Source: Desulfoscipio sp. XC116
GTDB lineage: Bacteria > Bacillota > Desulfotomaculia > Desulfotomaculales > Desulfallaceae
Direction of reading: 5' to 3'
Length of the DNA stretch: 64,000 bases
Assembly (NCBI RefSeq): GCF_039851975.1
Contig: NZ_CP156660.1
Span: 2,547,035-2,611,034 of the forward strand
Below are positions 52,666-63,490 of the stretch, piece after piece. A model generated the notes under the pieces. That model ran no database searches and had not been told where the DNA came from. It worked only from the letters and a program-made list of their open reading frames with translations. The position numbers and the translations under genes are program-made. Positions within the stretch are counted from its first letter, which is position 1. Every line of letters begins with the position of its first letter.

Positions 52666-53532
52666 TCATTTCTTTTGGAACCCGGCCTTCATAGTTGTGG
52701 AACACGTCTCCAGCAAAACGGCGAAACCCAAAATCAAATAGGTAATTAACCCTACTTCCCGCAAATCGAAATAATATTCACCGGCCATGAACAAATCAAA
52801 GCCGATTCCGGCTGCTCCGGCAGCGGCGCCCATGGCAACGGCATTGGCAAAGTTGATCTCAAAACGCAGGAAGGTCCAGGACAGTAAATAAGTGACAGAA
52901 GAAGGTATCACCGCCTGAAAAACAATTTGCCACCAATTGGCGCCGCTGGCCGTTAAAGCTTCGATAACGTCCGCATTCAGGTCTTCAAAAGACTCGGAAT
53001 AGGCCTTGGTTAGATAGCTGATTGAATGGAAGGTCATGCCGATAACTGCGGCCGCGCTGCCCAATCCGGCGGCCACGGCAAAAATCAATACCCACAGGAT
53101 TGTGGGCACCGCCCTGATAAAAGCCACAAAACCTTTGATTAGATTGGTAACCGGCTTCGGGGCCAGATTTTGAGCGGCCAAGAGTCCCAAAAACAAGGCG
53201 ACGGCAGCGCCGAACAAGGTGGTTAAAAACGCCAGCCCCAAAGTGATCAGCACTTCGTAGAACGCTTCCCACAGACTAAAACGGTGCGAATACGGCTGCA
53301 GAAACATTAATTTAAAATTACTGACCGTGTCCGCTGCCGCCGTGTAAACATCTACACTACGGTAATCAATGGTGCTCAGGGCATATACGGTCAGCGCCGC
53401 CAAAGCCAGTAAAACCGCCCGTATCCCTATGGCCGCCCTGTTCAGGGGTTTAACGGCGATTAAGTCGTCCAGATCGTTGGTATCATTGCCGCTTAACTGC
53501 CCCCAGGTTTTAATTGATTCTTCAACCTGCAT
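52666..53532 (-). CDS. phnE: Phosphonate ABC transporter permease (second PhnE)
   Basis: 288 residues, six membrane helices. The permease EAA-like loop reads EALTASGANWWQIVFQAVIP. Paired with the upstream permease, so the channel is a heterodimer. ATG at 53532 overlaps the preceding stop. Confidence 0.92.
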   Translation of the reverse strand: MQVEESIKTWGQLSGNDTNDLDDLIAVKPLNRAAIGIRAVLLALAALTVYALSTIDYRSVDVYTAAADTVSNFKLMFLQPYSHRFSLWEAFYEVLITLGLAFLTTLFGAAVALFLGLLAAQNLAPKPVTNLIKGFVAFIRAVPTILWVLIFAVAAGLGSAAAVIGMTFHSISYLTKAYSESFEDLNADVIEALTASGANWWQIVFQAVIPSSVTYLLSWTFLRFEINFANAVAMGAAAGAAGIGFDLFMAGEYYFDLREVGLITYLILGFAVLLETCSTTMKAGFQKK

Positions 53533-54317
53533 CACAAAATCACCCTTCTGATCATATTTGATACGGATTCGATAACAATAACCGTGATTACAATTAAAAT
53601 CACCACCAGGCTTGCGGCATGGTAATCAAATCTGTGGTAGTACATTTGAAAAGCAAAGCCGATTCCCGTGCCGGTGAGAATTCCCACCAAGGTGGCGTCG
53701 CGGATGTTGGTCTCGATCATGTATAACAGCCAGCTGATCATCTGGGGCATGCCGGAAGGCAAAACCGCCTGAAAAATGATATGGAAATAACCGGCGCCGG
53801 TGGCCTGCAAAGCTTCCACCGGGTTGCTGCCCACTTCGTCAATGGTTTCGATAAACGCCCTGGATAGAAACCCGAAGGAGCCGAAAAACAAGGCCAGATA
53901 GCCCGTCAACGGGCTTTGGCTGAACGCCAGCATTAAAACCATGGCCCAGGCCACCAGGGGGATATTGCGGAAAAGTGAAGCCATGCCCCGGCTGGCAATA
54001 CTAAACGCACTGTTGATACTGGTAGTCCGGGAACCGGCCAAGGCCAGAAACAGGGCAAAAACCGCGGCCACGGTGGTGGAAGCGATGGACATCAGCACTG
54101 TTTCCCGCAATTTCACCAAAATATCGGGCAGCTTCTCCAACGACCCGGCATCGGGATAAAAATTGGTGATCCCCCAGTAAAAGGCATTAAAGATACTGGT
54201 AAAACCTTTCAGCACATCGTACTGGGTAATCACTATCGAGCCCGCGGTCAGCACGGCCAATAATGCAAAGAAGAGCAGACTCCTGTTTCTTCGTTTGACA
54301 AAGATATCAGCTTGCAT
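53532..54317 (-). CDS. phnE: Phosphonate ABC transporter permease (first PhnE)
   Basis: 261 residues, same family; loop EALQATGAGYFHIIFQAVLP. The two PhnE proteins are clearly homologous but not recent duplicates. Overlaps phnC by 11 nt. Confidence 0.92.
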   Translation of the reverse strand: MQADIFVKRRNRSLLFFALLAVLTAGSIVITQYDVLKGFTSIFNAFYWGITNFYPDAGSLEKLPDILVKLRETVLMSIASTTVAAVFALFLALAGSRTTSINSAFSIASRGMASLFRNIPLVAWAMVLMLAFSQSPLTGYLALFFGSFGFLSRAFIETIDEVGSNPVEALQATGAGYFHIIFQAVLPSGMPQMISWLLYMIETNIRDATLVGILTGTGIGFAFQMYYHRFDYHAASLVVILIVITVIVIESVSNMIRRVIL

Positions 54318-55092
54318 TTCTTTCTCCCGGTTCGATAATCAGTTCACCGGACTCCGTACCATAAATGTCCGCAATTCGCCCGGCCGTCAGTTCATCCGGC
54401 GGACCGTCAAAAACAATCCTCCCGTGGTTAACGCCGATGATTCTGTCCGCATACTTCAGAGCCACATTTACCTGGTGCAGGTTGACGATCATCGTGATGC
54501 CCATTTGGGTGGCCACGTTTTTCAGATGGTCCATAATGATCCGTGAAGCGTTCGGGTCCAGCGAAGCAATGGGCTCGTCACATAAAATCATTTTGGGATT
54601 TTGCACCAGGGCCCTGGCAATCCCCACCCGCTGTTTCTGCCCGCCGCTTAACTGATCGCAGCGCTGATAAACCTGATCGTGCAGACCTAAAAACTGAATC
54701 ACTCCATAGGCCTGCATTTTTTCCTCTCGGCTGTACCGGCCCAGCACGCCCGTCAAGGTGGACTTGTAACCAAGCCTGCCGTGGAGCACATTTTCGATTA
54801 CAGTCAACCGGTCCACCAGGTTATAGTGCTGAAAGATCATACCGATTTTGGTCCTTAGTTTTCTTAACTCTTTTTTCTTAATTTTTGAAGCCACGACTCC
54901 GTCAAAATAGATTTCCCCGCCGGTTACTTCAATCATCCGATTAATACAACGGAGCAGGGTGGACTTGCCGGCCCCGGAAGGGCCGATGACGGCAACAAAC
55001 TCACCCTTCCGGACCGCAAGGCTCACACCGGCCAGAGCCGGAACATTACTGTTATAATACTTGGTGACATTTTTTAATTCCAATAACGCCAT
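54307..55092 (-). CDS. phnC: Phosphonate ABC transporter ATPase
   Basis: 261 residues. Walker A GPSGAGKST, signature LSGGQKQR, Walker B MILCDEP. ATG at 55092 chosen because GAGAGG lies 9 nt upstream; the ATG at 55101 abuts that site. Confidence 0.94.
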   Translation of the reverse strand: MALLELKNVTKYYNSNVPALAGVSLAVRKGEFVAVIGPSGAGKSTLLRCINRMIEVTGGEIYFDGVVASKIKKKELRKLRTKIGMIFQHYNLVDRLTVIENVLHGRLGYKSTLTGVLGRYSREEKMQAYGVIQFLGLHDQVYQRCDQLSGGQKQRVGIARALVQNPKMILCDEPIASLDPNASRIIMDHLKNVATQMGITMIVNLHQVNVALKYADRIIGVNHGRIVFDGPPDELTAGRIADIYGTESGELIIEPGERNAS

Positions 55093-55122
55093 GTTTAACA
55101 TCCTCTCACTGCGGACGTTTCC

Positions 55123-56154
55123 TTATTTGCTCAGTTCTCTGATGGGTTCAAACCAGTCGTCTTCAACGGTCAGGAAACACTGCGGCTGATTAAAGAACCC
55201 TTTGCCGCCTTCGGCGATGAAGATTTTAGGATTATTGGTCACTTCGTCGGAGGTAAGAGCCCGGGTTATTGCGTCGATGGTTTCCTGTTTCAGCACTCCG
55301 GTATTGGCGACGACGGGCGCGTTTAATACCGGAGTAGACTGGATGAGCACGTATTGCGCTCCCGCCAGTTTGTCAAAGGGGGGATCGGCGTTTTCTCTGA
55401 CGGTATAGACAGCACCCGGTCTGTTCTCGGTGCCCGCAGTAAGCTCCACATAGCTGGCGACGTCAACATCGTCAACGGCGGCGACTTCAGCTTTATCCGT
55501 AAGCACGTTAACCAAAGACAGCTGGTGGGAACCGCCAAAAATCACCTGGCTGAAAAACTTGTCGCCACCGCCTTCAAGCAGTTCCTCCTGTTTCAGCTCT
55601 TTCCACTGGTCCTGTTGGGAAAAGTGCGCTACGATGCCTGACGAAGGCACTTTGCAACCGGATGTTGAACTGGTGGAAACGAAAGACATTGTTTTGCCCG
55701 CTATGTTGTCAATGGAAAAACCGTCGCCGGATTTGTACTGATCTTCGTTCCCTTTCTTAACCACCAGCCGGCTGTAGTACATGGCATCGTCCAGAGTTCC
55801 GGAATCACCGCTGCTGACCACCAGAGGAAGGACTTTATCGTTTTTTTCGTGTGCCTCAATATATTGCTGAGCGCCTACCCAGGCCAACTGGGCGGTGCCG
55901 CTGGCTATGGCCTCAATGGTAATGGCGTAGTCGGTGGTTAATTTGTGATCAACCTTTTTCCCGGTGGCTTCTGCTATGACTTTGCCGATTTCGTCCCTGG
56001 CTTCTTTAAGATCTTCTCCCACAGTATTGGGCAGCCAGGCAATGGTAATGGTGTCGGGTTCTTTCACTACAGAAGAATCGGATGAGGATGAACACCCGGC
56101 TAGAAATAAGGACATCAAAGCCGTGGTCAGTACAAACAAGAAGATTTTTTTCAT
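55123..56154 (-). CDS. phnD: Phosphonate-binding lipoprotein
   Basis: 343 residues with lipobox LAGC and a Ser-rich linker, then the PhnD/SsuA-like periplasmic-binding fold: TIAWLPNTVGEDLKEAR, AQLAWVGAQQYIEA, SFVSTSSTSGCKVPSSG (the anion-binding segment) and VAAVDDVDVASY. Captures phosphonates for PhnCE. AAGGAG 6 nt before the ATG. Confidence 0.94.
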   Translation of the reverse strand: MKKIFLFVLTTALMSLFLAGCSSSSDSSVVKEPDTITIAWLPNTVGEDLKEARDEIGKVIAEATGKKVDHKLTTDYAITIEAIASGTAQLAWVGAQQYIEAHEKNDKVLPLVVSSGDSGTLDDAMYYSRLVVKKGNEDQYKSGDGFSIDNIAGKTMSFVSTSSTSGCKVPSSGIVAHFSQQDQWKELKQEELLEGGGDKFFSQVIFGGSHQLSLVNVLTDKAEVAAVDDVDVASYVELTAGTENRPGAVYTVRENADPPFDKLAGAQYVLIQSTPVLNAPVVANTGVLKQETIDAITRALTSDEVTNNPKIFIAEGGKGFFNQPQCFLTVEDDWFEPIRELSK

Positions 56155-56228
56155 GTCAAGACTCCTTTCGTTTTAAAGAGTTTAAGAATCTTTTTCACGC
56201 TACTTTCTTTTTTTCATCCCGCCTCCTT

Positions 56229-56957
56229 TTACCATTCAATACTGACTCTGGCTTGGTCACCGCGGTAACAGGCAACGTTATATAAAATCAGGACGCCATC
56301 CTGGGATTTTAACAGGCTCCGGCCTTTCAGCACCGGCATGTTGGCAGGTATTTTCAGGGCCAGGGCCTCCTCCCGGTTGGGAAAGGAGGCGTGAAAGTCG
56401 TATTTTACCCTGTATGGCCTGATGCCGTAGTGCTTTTCCAAGATAATGAACAACGAGGAAAAGTTTTCGATACGCTCCAAAAAACCCGGCAGACAAGCGG
56501 CGGGAAGAAAATTAACGGCCAGTAGAAAGGGACTGCCGTCCACCAACCGAAGAATGTCCAGCACATATACAGCATCTCCCGCTGACAAACCCAGCGTTCG
56601 GGCTGTCTTCTCATCCGCCGCCGCCCTGGTGGCCCGCAATATTCTGCTGCCGGGCATTTTCCCCGCCTGGAGAATGTTATCCGTAAACCGGTTGCGGGGA
56701 GATATTTTATATTCCAGATGATCCAGAGGTGGCTTAGCCACGAAGGTACCCCGTCCCTTAACCTTGTACAAAATGCCGGCGTGGGACAGCTCGGCAACGG
56801 CCTGGCGCACGGTGTGACGGTTTACCTGGTAAGCGTTGCTCAGCTCAAACTCACAGGGAATCCGCTGGCCTTCCTTATAAACGCCGTTATCCACCTGCCG
56901 CCGGATTATAGCCATCAGCTGACGATAATAAGGAATGCCGCTTTCTTTATCAATCAT
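56229..56957 (-). CDS. phnF: GntR/HutC-family regulator of the phn operon
   Basis: 242 residues. N-terminal winged helix (IPYYRQLMAIIRRQVDNGVY ... RIPCEFELSNAYQVNRHTVRQA) and a C-terminal UTRA ligand-binding domain. The HutC subfamily includes PhnF. First gene of the operon, about 75 nt before phnD. ATG at 56957 or GTG at 56966; neither has well-spaced ribosome site. Confidence 0.88.
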   Translation of the reverse strand: MIDKESGIPYYRQLMAIIRRQVDNGVYKEGQRIPCEFELSNAYQVNRHTVRQAVAELSHAGILYKVKGRGTFVAKPPLDHLEYKISPRNRFTDNILQAGKMPGSRILRATRAAADEKTARTLGLSAGDAVYVLDILRLVDGSPFLLAVNFLPAACLPGFLERIENFSSLFIILEKHYGIRPYRVKYDFHASFPNREEALALKIPANMPVLKGRSLLKSQDGVLILYNVACYRGDQARVSIEW

Positions 56958-57026
56958 TGTCCTCACCCCGGAGCTATGTTTTTTGTGCCGCTGTCCGGAT
57001 GTCTATATAACAGCCTTACAGCACAC

Positions 57027-57050
57027 GTGCCGCTCGAAAATGAGCGGCAC
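57027..57050. promoter_or_regulatory. Strong hairpin in the phnF leader
   Basis: GTGCCGCTC/GAGCGGCAC 9-bp perfect stem with a 6-nt loop between the PHO-box array and phnF. It could be a PhnF operator or an RNA element. Confidence 0.6.
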
Positions 57051-57102
57051 GGCATGGATATATAAATAAAGTTTTTGCTTATTGCTATTATCGCAGAACA
57101 AT

Positions 57103-57151
57103 ATTAAGCTGCTATTAAACAGCTATTAAGCGGTATTAAAAACTGTGTTAA
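57103..57151 (-). promoter_or_regulatory. PHO-box-like array upstream of the phn operon
   Basis: On the minus strand TTAA(C/T)-type units recur with starts 10-12 bp apart: plus-strand ATTAA/GTTAA at 57103, 57114, 57125, 57135 and 57147. Direct TTAACA-like repeats every 11 bp are the PhoP binding pattern known from Bacillus. About 140 nt before phnF and on its strand. Confidence 0.6.
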
Positions 57152-57353
57152 ATTCCGGAAAACTTTTAGGCGCAAACGGAAGCAAGGTGAGATTTCCATA
57201 CTTCCTTAAAAAGGAAATATAAAAACCTCCCCTTGCCTTAAAGTTGAGATATAGAAAAGACTAAGCAAGAAGTAATTGTCGGTTACTTTGATGTATGGAA
57301 GTCTCTATCAACCCCCACCCGGGAGTTAATCTCTTAGACTGTGCCGGGCGCAC
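57152..57353. other. Non-coding upstream segment
   Basis: No gene, RNA or repeat recognised between the PHO-box-like array and the RRM-gene terminator. Confidence 0.3.
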
Positions 57354-57390
57354 CCAAAAAAAAGCCCCCCTTGCGGGAGGTTTTCTTTTG
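57354..57390 (-). terminator. Terminator of the RRM-protein gene
   Basis: On the minus strand AACCTCCC-GCAA-GGGGGGCTTTTTTTT. Confidence 0.92.
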
Positions 57391-57400
57391 CCGACTATGC

Positions 57401-57649
57401 CTATTCCCTGGCCCGGGCTTCGTTGACGGTGATGATCCGCCCTTCGAAATCGGTACCGTTTAATGCCGCAATCATACCTTCGGCATCCTCGTCCTTTACC
57501 TCTACAAAACCGAAGCCGCGTGAGCGGCCGGTTTCTCTGTCGGTAATAATACGGCTGCCCACAACTTCTCCGTATCTTGAAAAGGCCTCGCCTAAATCCT
57601 CGGCTTTAGTTCCCCACGGTAGATTTCCCACATATAATGTTCGCGCCAT
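57401..57649 (-). CDS. RRM-domain RNA-binding protein
   Basis: 82 residues, one RNA-recognition motif: RNP2 LYVGNL (5-10) and RNP1 RGFGFVEV (about 44-51). It resembles the small cold-inducible Rbp proteins of cyanobacteria and many Firmicutes. Binds single-stranded RNA; cellular role unknown. AGAGGTGA precedes the ATG. Confidence 0.92.
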   Translation of the reverse strand: MARTLYVGNLPWGTKAEDLGEAFSRYGEVVGSRIITDRETGRSRGFGFVEVKDEDAEGMIAALNGTDFEGRIITVNEARARE

Positions 57650-57752
57650 CAGATCACCTCTTTTCCATTGCTGCTTTCATGATGATGTGTCAATATTATT
57701 TGCAAAAGGAAAATACCTAATGCAATAATAGCAAGTTAAGTTTTTACCAGCG

Positions 57753-58385
57753 CTAAGATTGGTATAAGTTATTTTGGTAAATAAATTTTTCCACCGCTTC
57801 GGGCAGCAAATATTTAATAGGTCTGCCCTGCCGCACCCGGTTCCTGATATCTGTGGATGAAATGGCCAGTGCGGGTACTTCAATGGTTTTAATTTTAGCC
57901 AGGGACCCTTCGGGCAAGTGACCTAATTTATGGCTAACGCTGCCAAGCTGGAACCCCGGCCTGGTGGCCGCAACAAAAAAACACTCCTTCAGCAGCCCAT
58001 CAACGTTTTTCCAAGCCAATATCTCCAGCACGGCATCTGAACCGGTAATAAAAAACATTTCCCATCCGGCGTAAAGCTCCTTCATAGCTCGCACAGTGTC
58101 AATCGTATACGATAGACCTTCCCTTTGTATTTCCAGGTCGGAAATAGTAAAGTACGGGTTGGAGCTAACCGCCTTTTCAGTCATTTCCAACCGATGCTCC
58201 GGCGGGGAAATATCCCTTCCGGTTTTGTGCGGCGGTTTGCCGGTCGGAATAAAAATTACTTTTTCCATGCCGAATTGGCAGCGGGCCTCTTCCGCAGCCA
58301 CCAAATGCCCGTGGTGTATAGGGTCAAATGTGCCGCCCATCAGGCCGATTCTTCTTTTCTTTGGCTCGTTAAGGATATTACTCAT
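57753..58385 (-). CDS. nadD: Nicotinate-nucleotide adenylyltransferase
   Basis: 210 residues. GGTFDPIHHGHL is the nucleotidyltransferase motif and SSTDIRNRV the C-terminal signature. Converts nicotinate mononucleotide and ATP to deamido-NAD. It lies in the obgE-proB-proA-nadD gene order frequent in Firmicutes. Confidence 0.95.
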   Translation of the reverse strand: MSNILNEPKKRRIGLMGGTFDPIHHGHLVAAEEARCQFGMEKVIFIPTGKPPHKTGRDISPPEHRLEMTEKAVSSNPYFTISDLEIQREGLSYTIDTVRAMKELYAGWEMFFITGSDAVLEILAWKNVDGLLKECFFVAATRPGFQLGSVSHKLGHLPEGSLAKIKTIEVPALAISSTDIRNRVRQGRPIKYLLPEAVEKFIYQNNLYQS

Positions 58386-58446
58386 TTCTGGTAAACTCCG
58401 TTATTTTTCTATCTAACTCGTGAAAAATAAAAATACAATTTCAGTC

Positions 58447-58475
58447 CGGGATTGCTTCGCTTGCGCTCGCAATGA
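58447..58475. repeat. Dispersed GATTGC...GCAAT palindromic repeat
   Basis: GATTGCTTCGC and TTGCGCTCGCAATG; self-complementary family widespread as CATTGCGAG...GAAGCAATC in many bacterial genomes. A partial copy lies at 7484-7500. Confidence 0.6.
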
Positions 58476-58481
58476 ATGTTT

Positions 58482-59732
58482 TTAGCCCCTGATTTGCCCC
58501 TCGCCGAACACAATATACTTATTAGTAGTCAGTTCTTTTAAACCCATAGGTCCCCGGGCATGCAGCTTCTGGGTGCTAATGCCGATCTCGGCCCCAAAGC
58601 CGTACTGACTGCCGTCGGTAAAGCGAGTGGAGGCATTGATATATACCGCCGCGGCATCTATTTCATTTAAGAAGCGCATGGCCCGGGTGTAATTTTCAGT
58701 AATAATAGCCTCGGAATGTTTAGTGCCGTAGCGATAAATATGATCCAGCGCTTCATCCAGATTATCTACCACTTTTACAGCCATGACAAGGTCCAGGAAC
58801 TCGGCGGCATAATCATTCTCAGTGGCTTGTTTAACCCAGTCGGCCGCCGCCATGGTACGCTCGCAGCCGCGCACTTCCACTCCGGCTTCCTTCAGCGCTT
58901 CAAGCATGCCGGGCAAAAAATCTTCCGCTACGGCTTGGTGAACAAGCAAAGATTCCATAGCATTACATACCCCGGGGCGCTGGCATTTAGCGTTGATAAC
59001 AATCCGCCGGGCCATTTTAAAATCGGCAAAGCGGTCGACAAAAACATGACAGTTGCCCACACCGGTTTCAATAACGGGCACGGTGGAGTTTTGCACCACA
59101 GTTTGAATTAGCCCGGCGCCACCCCGGGGAATAATCACATCTATATAATCGTTCAATTTCAGCATGACGTTAACCGCCGCCCGGTCGGTTATCTCTATTA
59201 AGTTAATGGCTCCCTCGGGCAGGCCGGCCCCGGTGGCGGCGCCGGCAACAACGTTGGTAATGGCGGTATTGGAGTTAATGGCTTCGGAACCGCCCCGCAG
59301 TACAACCGCATTACCTGCTTTCAGGCACAGCCCGGCGGCGTCCACCGTTACATTGGGCCGGGCTTCATATATGATACCCACCACACCAAGAGGCACCCGG
59401 GTACGCCCTATACGCAAACCGTTGGGACGAGTCCACATGCTTTCAACCTCGCCCACCGGGTCGGGCAATGAGGCTACCATACGTAACCCATCCGCCATAT
59501 CCGCTATCCGCTCCGGAGTTAATAACAGCCGGTCGATCAGCGCACGGGATAGCCCTTTCTCCCGCCCGGCTCGAACATCAATATCGTTGGCTGCCAATAT
59601 TTTATCCGTGTTTCTGATCAAACTGTCCGCCATGGCCGACAAAGAACTATTTTTTATATCCGTGGATAGATAGGCCAGCCGGCGAGCTGCCTCTTTGGCT
59701 TTTTGCGCCTTGGCGATCACTCGCTGTTCCAT
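58482..59732 (-). CDS. proA: Gamma-glutamyl phosphate reductase
   Basis: 416 residues. Catalytic Cys in KCQRPGVCNAMESLL, NADP-binding FGSEAI-like GGSEAIN, and C-terminal TNKYIVFGEGQIRG. Second step of proline synthesis, reducing glutamyl-5-phosphate to the semialdehyde. Order proB-proA with a 113-nt gap. Confidence 0.96.
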   Translation of the reverse strand: MEQRVIAKAQKAKEAARRLAYLSTDIKNSSLSAMADSLIRNTDKILAANDIDVRAGREKGLSRALIDRLLLTPERIADMADGLRMVASLPDPVGEVESMWTRPNGLRIGRTRVPLGVVGIIYEARPNVTVDAAGLCLKAGNAVVLRGGSEAINSNTAITNVVAGAATGAGLPEGAINLIEITDRAAVNVMLKLNDYIDVIIPRGGAGLIQTVVQNSTVPVIETGVGNCHVFVDRFADFKMARRIVINAKCQRPGVCNAMESLLVHQAVAEDFLPGMLEALKEAGVEVRGCERTMAAADWVKQATENDYAAEFLDLVMAVKVVDNLDEALDHIYRYGTKHSEAIITENYTRAMRFLNEIDAAAVYINASTRFTDGSQYGFGAEIGISTQKLHARGPMGLKELTTNKYIVFGEGQIRG

Positions 59733-59845
59733 AGTTTTTACCCCCTTGCCAGGTTATCCATTATATCGAAAAATACCTGTAACACAGGAACTTCTTTAAG
59801 GAACTATTGCCGTTATGTATTTAACGTATTTGCGGCTTGATTTTT

Positions 59846-60961
59846 TTACTCCAGCGCCAGGTTGTCCCGGTGAATTACTTCGTCATAATCCTTATAGCCG
59901 AGCAGCGGAGCTATTTCATTGGTTTTTTTGCCTCTGATCTGCTCTATTTCAGCAGCGGCATAATTAACTATCCCCCGGGCAATTTCCTTACCGTCCGGGG
60001 CGATTACGCTCACCGTGTTGCCCATTTCAAAGCTGCCCTCAACGGCGGTAATGCCCGAAGGCAGCAGGCTTTTGCCATTTTCACGCAGCGCGCGGGCCGC
60101 TCCCTCATCTATGTAAATTCGCCCGCAAACAGTAGCACTAAAGGCAATCCATCTTTTTTTATTAACCAGTTTAACTGAAGGCCAAAAAACAGTACCCAGC
60201 GGTTCACCGGCCACTAATCGTCTTATTACATCGGGTTCGGCGGCTCGGGCAATTATAGTAACCAATCCGGAGTGCATGGCAATGCGGGCGGCTTGAATCT
60301 TGGTGGCCATGCCGCCTGTGCCCACCCCCGATCCAACACCTCCGGCCAGGGCCTCTATTTCATCAGTGATTTCATTTATTTCCCGGATTATCCGGGCCCC
60401 GGATGTACCCGGCTTGCAGCTGTACAGCCCGTCTATATCGGAAAGCAGTATTAAAATATCCGCGTCAACCAAAGCGCCTACCATAGCCGCCAGGTTATCA
60501 TTATCACCCAGTTTGATTTCATCGACCGCCACGGTATCGTTTTCATTGATTATCGGTATAATATCCATATTCAACATGGCCTGCAAGGTATTACGGGCAT
60601 TTAAGAACCGTCGGCGATTGGCAAAATCGGCCTTGGTCAGCAGCACTTGTCCCACCACCAGCCCGTATTCGGCAAATATTTTCTCGTACATATGCAACAG
60701 CAAACCTTGCCCCACCGCAGCTGCCGCTTGTTTTTCAGGAATAGTGCGGGGCCGTTCCGTGAAACCAAGTCTGCCCATACCGGCTCCCACCGCTCCGGAC
60801 GTAACCAGTAAAACATCAAGACCACGGTTGTGCAAATCGGTTAATTGCCGGACCAGCGCTTCAATTTGGCTGATGTTCAGCTTGCCGTTGGAGTAAGTAA
60901 GCGAGCTGGAACCGACCTTCACTATTATTCGCTGCATGCGATTGTAGCTTCTTGTTTCCAT
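59846..60961 (-). CDS. proB: Glutamate 5-kinase
   Basis: 371 residues: amino-acid-kinase domain (VKVGSSSLTY, LVTSGAVGAGMGRLG, INENDTVAVDEI, GTGGMATKIQAARIA) followed by a C-terminal PUA domain. First step of proline synthesis; normally inhibited by proline. ATG at 60961 has a weak upstream site. The frame is open a further seven codons. Confidence 0.95.
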   Translation of the reverse strand: METRSYNRMQRIIVKVGSSSLTYSNGKLNISQIEALVRQLTDLHNRGLDVLLVTSGAVGAGMGRLGFTERPRTIPEKQAAAAVGQGLLLHMYEKIFAEYGLVVGQVLLTKADFANRRRFLNARNTLQAMLNMDIIPIINENDTVAVDEIKLGDNDNLAAMVGALVDADILILLSDIDGLYSCKPGTSGARIIREINEITDEIEALAGGVGSGVGTGGMATKIQAARIAMHSGLVTIIARAAEPDVIRRLVAGEPLGTVFWPSVKLVNKKRWIAFSATVCGRIYIDEGAARALRENGKSLLPSGITAVEGSFEMGNTVSVIAPDGKEIARGIVNYAAAEIEQIRGKKTNEIAPLLGYKDYDEVIHRDNLALE

Positions 60962-60975
60962 AAGTTCACTTCGCC

Positions 60976-61082
60976 TTATCAAATTCCAAGACTCCCGCTT
61001 CTATAAGTGGGAGTTCCTATTTCTTCAGGTGGGGTAGAATCCCCATCTGAAGCCCCGGAAGCCCCGATGTTCAGCTTTAGCC
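60976..61082 (-). repeat. IS605-end-like repeat, inverted copy
   Basis: On the minus strand GCTAAAGCTGAACATCGGGG, then a GGGGATTCTACCCC hairpin and the ACTCCCACTTATAGAAGCGGGAGT palindrome ending TTGGAATTTGATAAG. Homologous to 63316-63420 in opposite orientation. No transposase nearby. Confidence 0.75.
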
Positions 61083-61090
61083 AAACAAGT

Positions 61091-62374
<1,284 letters not shown>

Positions 62375-62466
62375 TTAGTTTGTAGAGGCCCCTGTTTATT
62401 ACATCAACGCCTCATACCATATTATATACATTTAAGCCCGTCTTAAATAACCGGTCTATTCCATAA

Positions 62467-62988
62467 TTATAATATATCATTATTGCAATCGGCTATATTA
62501 AGTTCCAGCTTTAGCCCGGCCCGCCGAACGCTTTCCTTTATACGGCCGGGGTGGGCGTTGGGCACAGCGTTAAAGCTAATCTGCCATACATGGTTTCCTT
62601 CATTGCCGGTTATGCCTATGGTTACTTTACGATGAGCAATTTCAGGCGGAGCCAGGTAATCTATAATATTGTTAAAAATATCCTCCAACCGGGCTGCCAG
62701 CTGATCACCGGGCTCCGTGCAGCCAATTAAATTAGTTTGCACATCAAATACAAATTCTATTTGATGGCTTGCCGCCCGATTGTGAGCCCAAAGCAAAACC
62801 GCAGCCACTTCAGGAACGGCAAGATGTACAATCTTACTCAAATCTACAATTTCACGGACCACGTTGCGTATGTATTCCCGAGCCTCGGCCTCCCTGTTTA
62901 ATTGCAGCAGTCCGGAAATAATTTGCAGGTGATTTAGAAAATCATGCCTTTGCACGGATAGTAACTCCAGCATCTTTGCAGTATCCAA
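62467..62988 (-). CDS. Spo0B-like sporulation phosphotransferase
   Basis: 173 residues. RHDFLNHLQIISGLLQL has the phospho-acceptor His in the RHDxxNHLQ motif of Spo0B/CitA-type kinases, followed by a degenerate ATPase-like domain. The position beside obgE, L27 and L21 is the Spo0B locus of Firmicutes. TTG at 62988 is preferred (AGGAG 9 nt upstream); an ATG at 62997 abuts that site. Passes phosphate from Spo0F to Spo0A in the family model. Confidence 0.85.
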   Translation of the reverse strand: MDTAKMLELLSVQRHDFLNHLQIISGLLQLNREAEAREYIRNVVREIVDLSKIVHLAVPEVAAVLLWAHNRAASHQIEFVFDVQTNLIGCTEPGDQLAARLEDIFNNIIDYLAPPEIAHRKVTIGITGNEGNHVWQISFNAVPNAHPGRIKESVRRAGLKLELNIADCNNDIL

Positions 62989-62997
62989 GTAAAACAT

Positions 62998-63315
62998 CTC
63001 CTCTCCCCACTCCGGTCGATAATCGGCGGATTACATAAAGCAGTTATACGAATGGCATTGCATGAATAACCATTCTCAATGCGGTTTCCGATTTATGGAC
63101 CGGGAACGCTGCAAGACCATTTCGGTTATTTGCCAATTATGATTTGCAAGTAAATGTCAACACAATCTTGCTCAATATCTAACTTATCAATAACATACCT
63201 AGCATTATATCATAAAATACTTTTTTTTCGCACTAAATTATGGGAATATATTCGATAACAAGGTTAAGTTTTCTCCCGGAATATAAATTTTGTCCCCCAC
63301 GGTTTAGTAACTCGT
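62998..63315. other. Intergenic region
   Basis: No gene recognised; AT-rich, probable promoter region of the spo0B-obg operon. Confidence 0.3.
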
Positions 63316-63420
63316 TCAGCTAAAGTTGAACATCGGGGCTTCAAATGAGGATTCTACCCCAACTGAAGCACAAAATAAGGACTCCCACTTCTAGAAGTGG
63401 GAGTCCTGGAATTTAATAAG
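63316..63420 (+). repeat. IS605-end-like repeat, direct copy
   Basis: CAGCTAAAGTTGAACATCGG, GGATTCTACCCC and a perfect 30-bp palindrome at 63378-63407 (AGGACTCCCACTTCT and its complement), then CCTGGAATTTAATAAG. With 60976-61082 it brackets obgE and the spo0B-like gene as an inverted pair. Confidence 0.8.
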
Positions 63421-63490
63421 CAGATACTATTTATACGAGATGCATTAGTATGATTAAAGAGATGATTTAGTTCAACTTAGTTTGCTCCAA

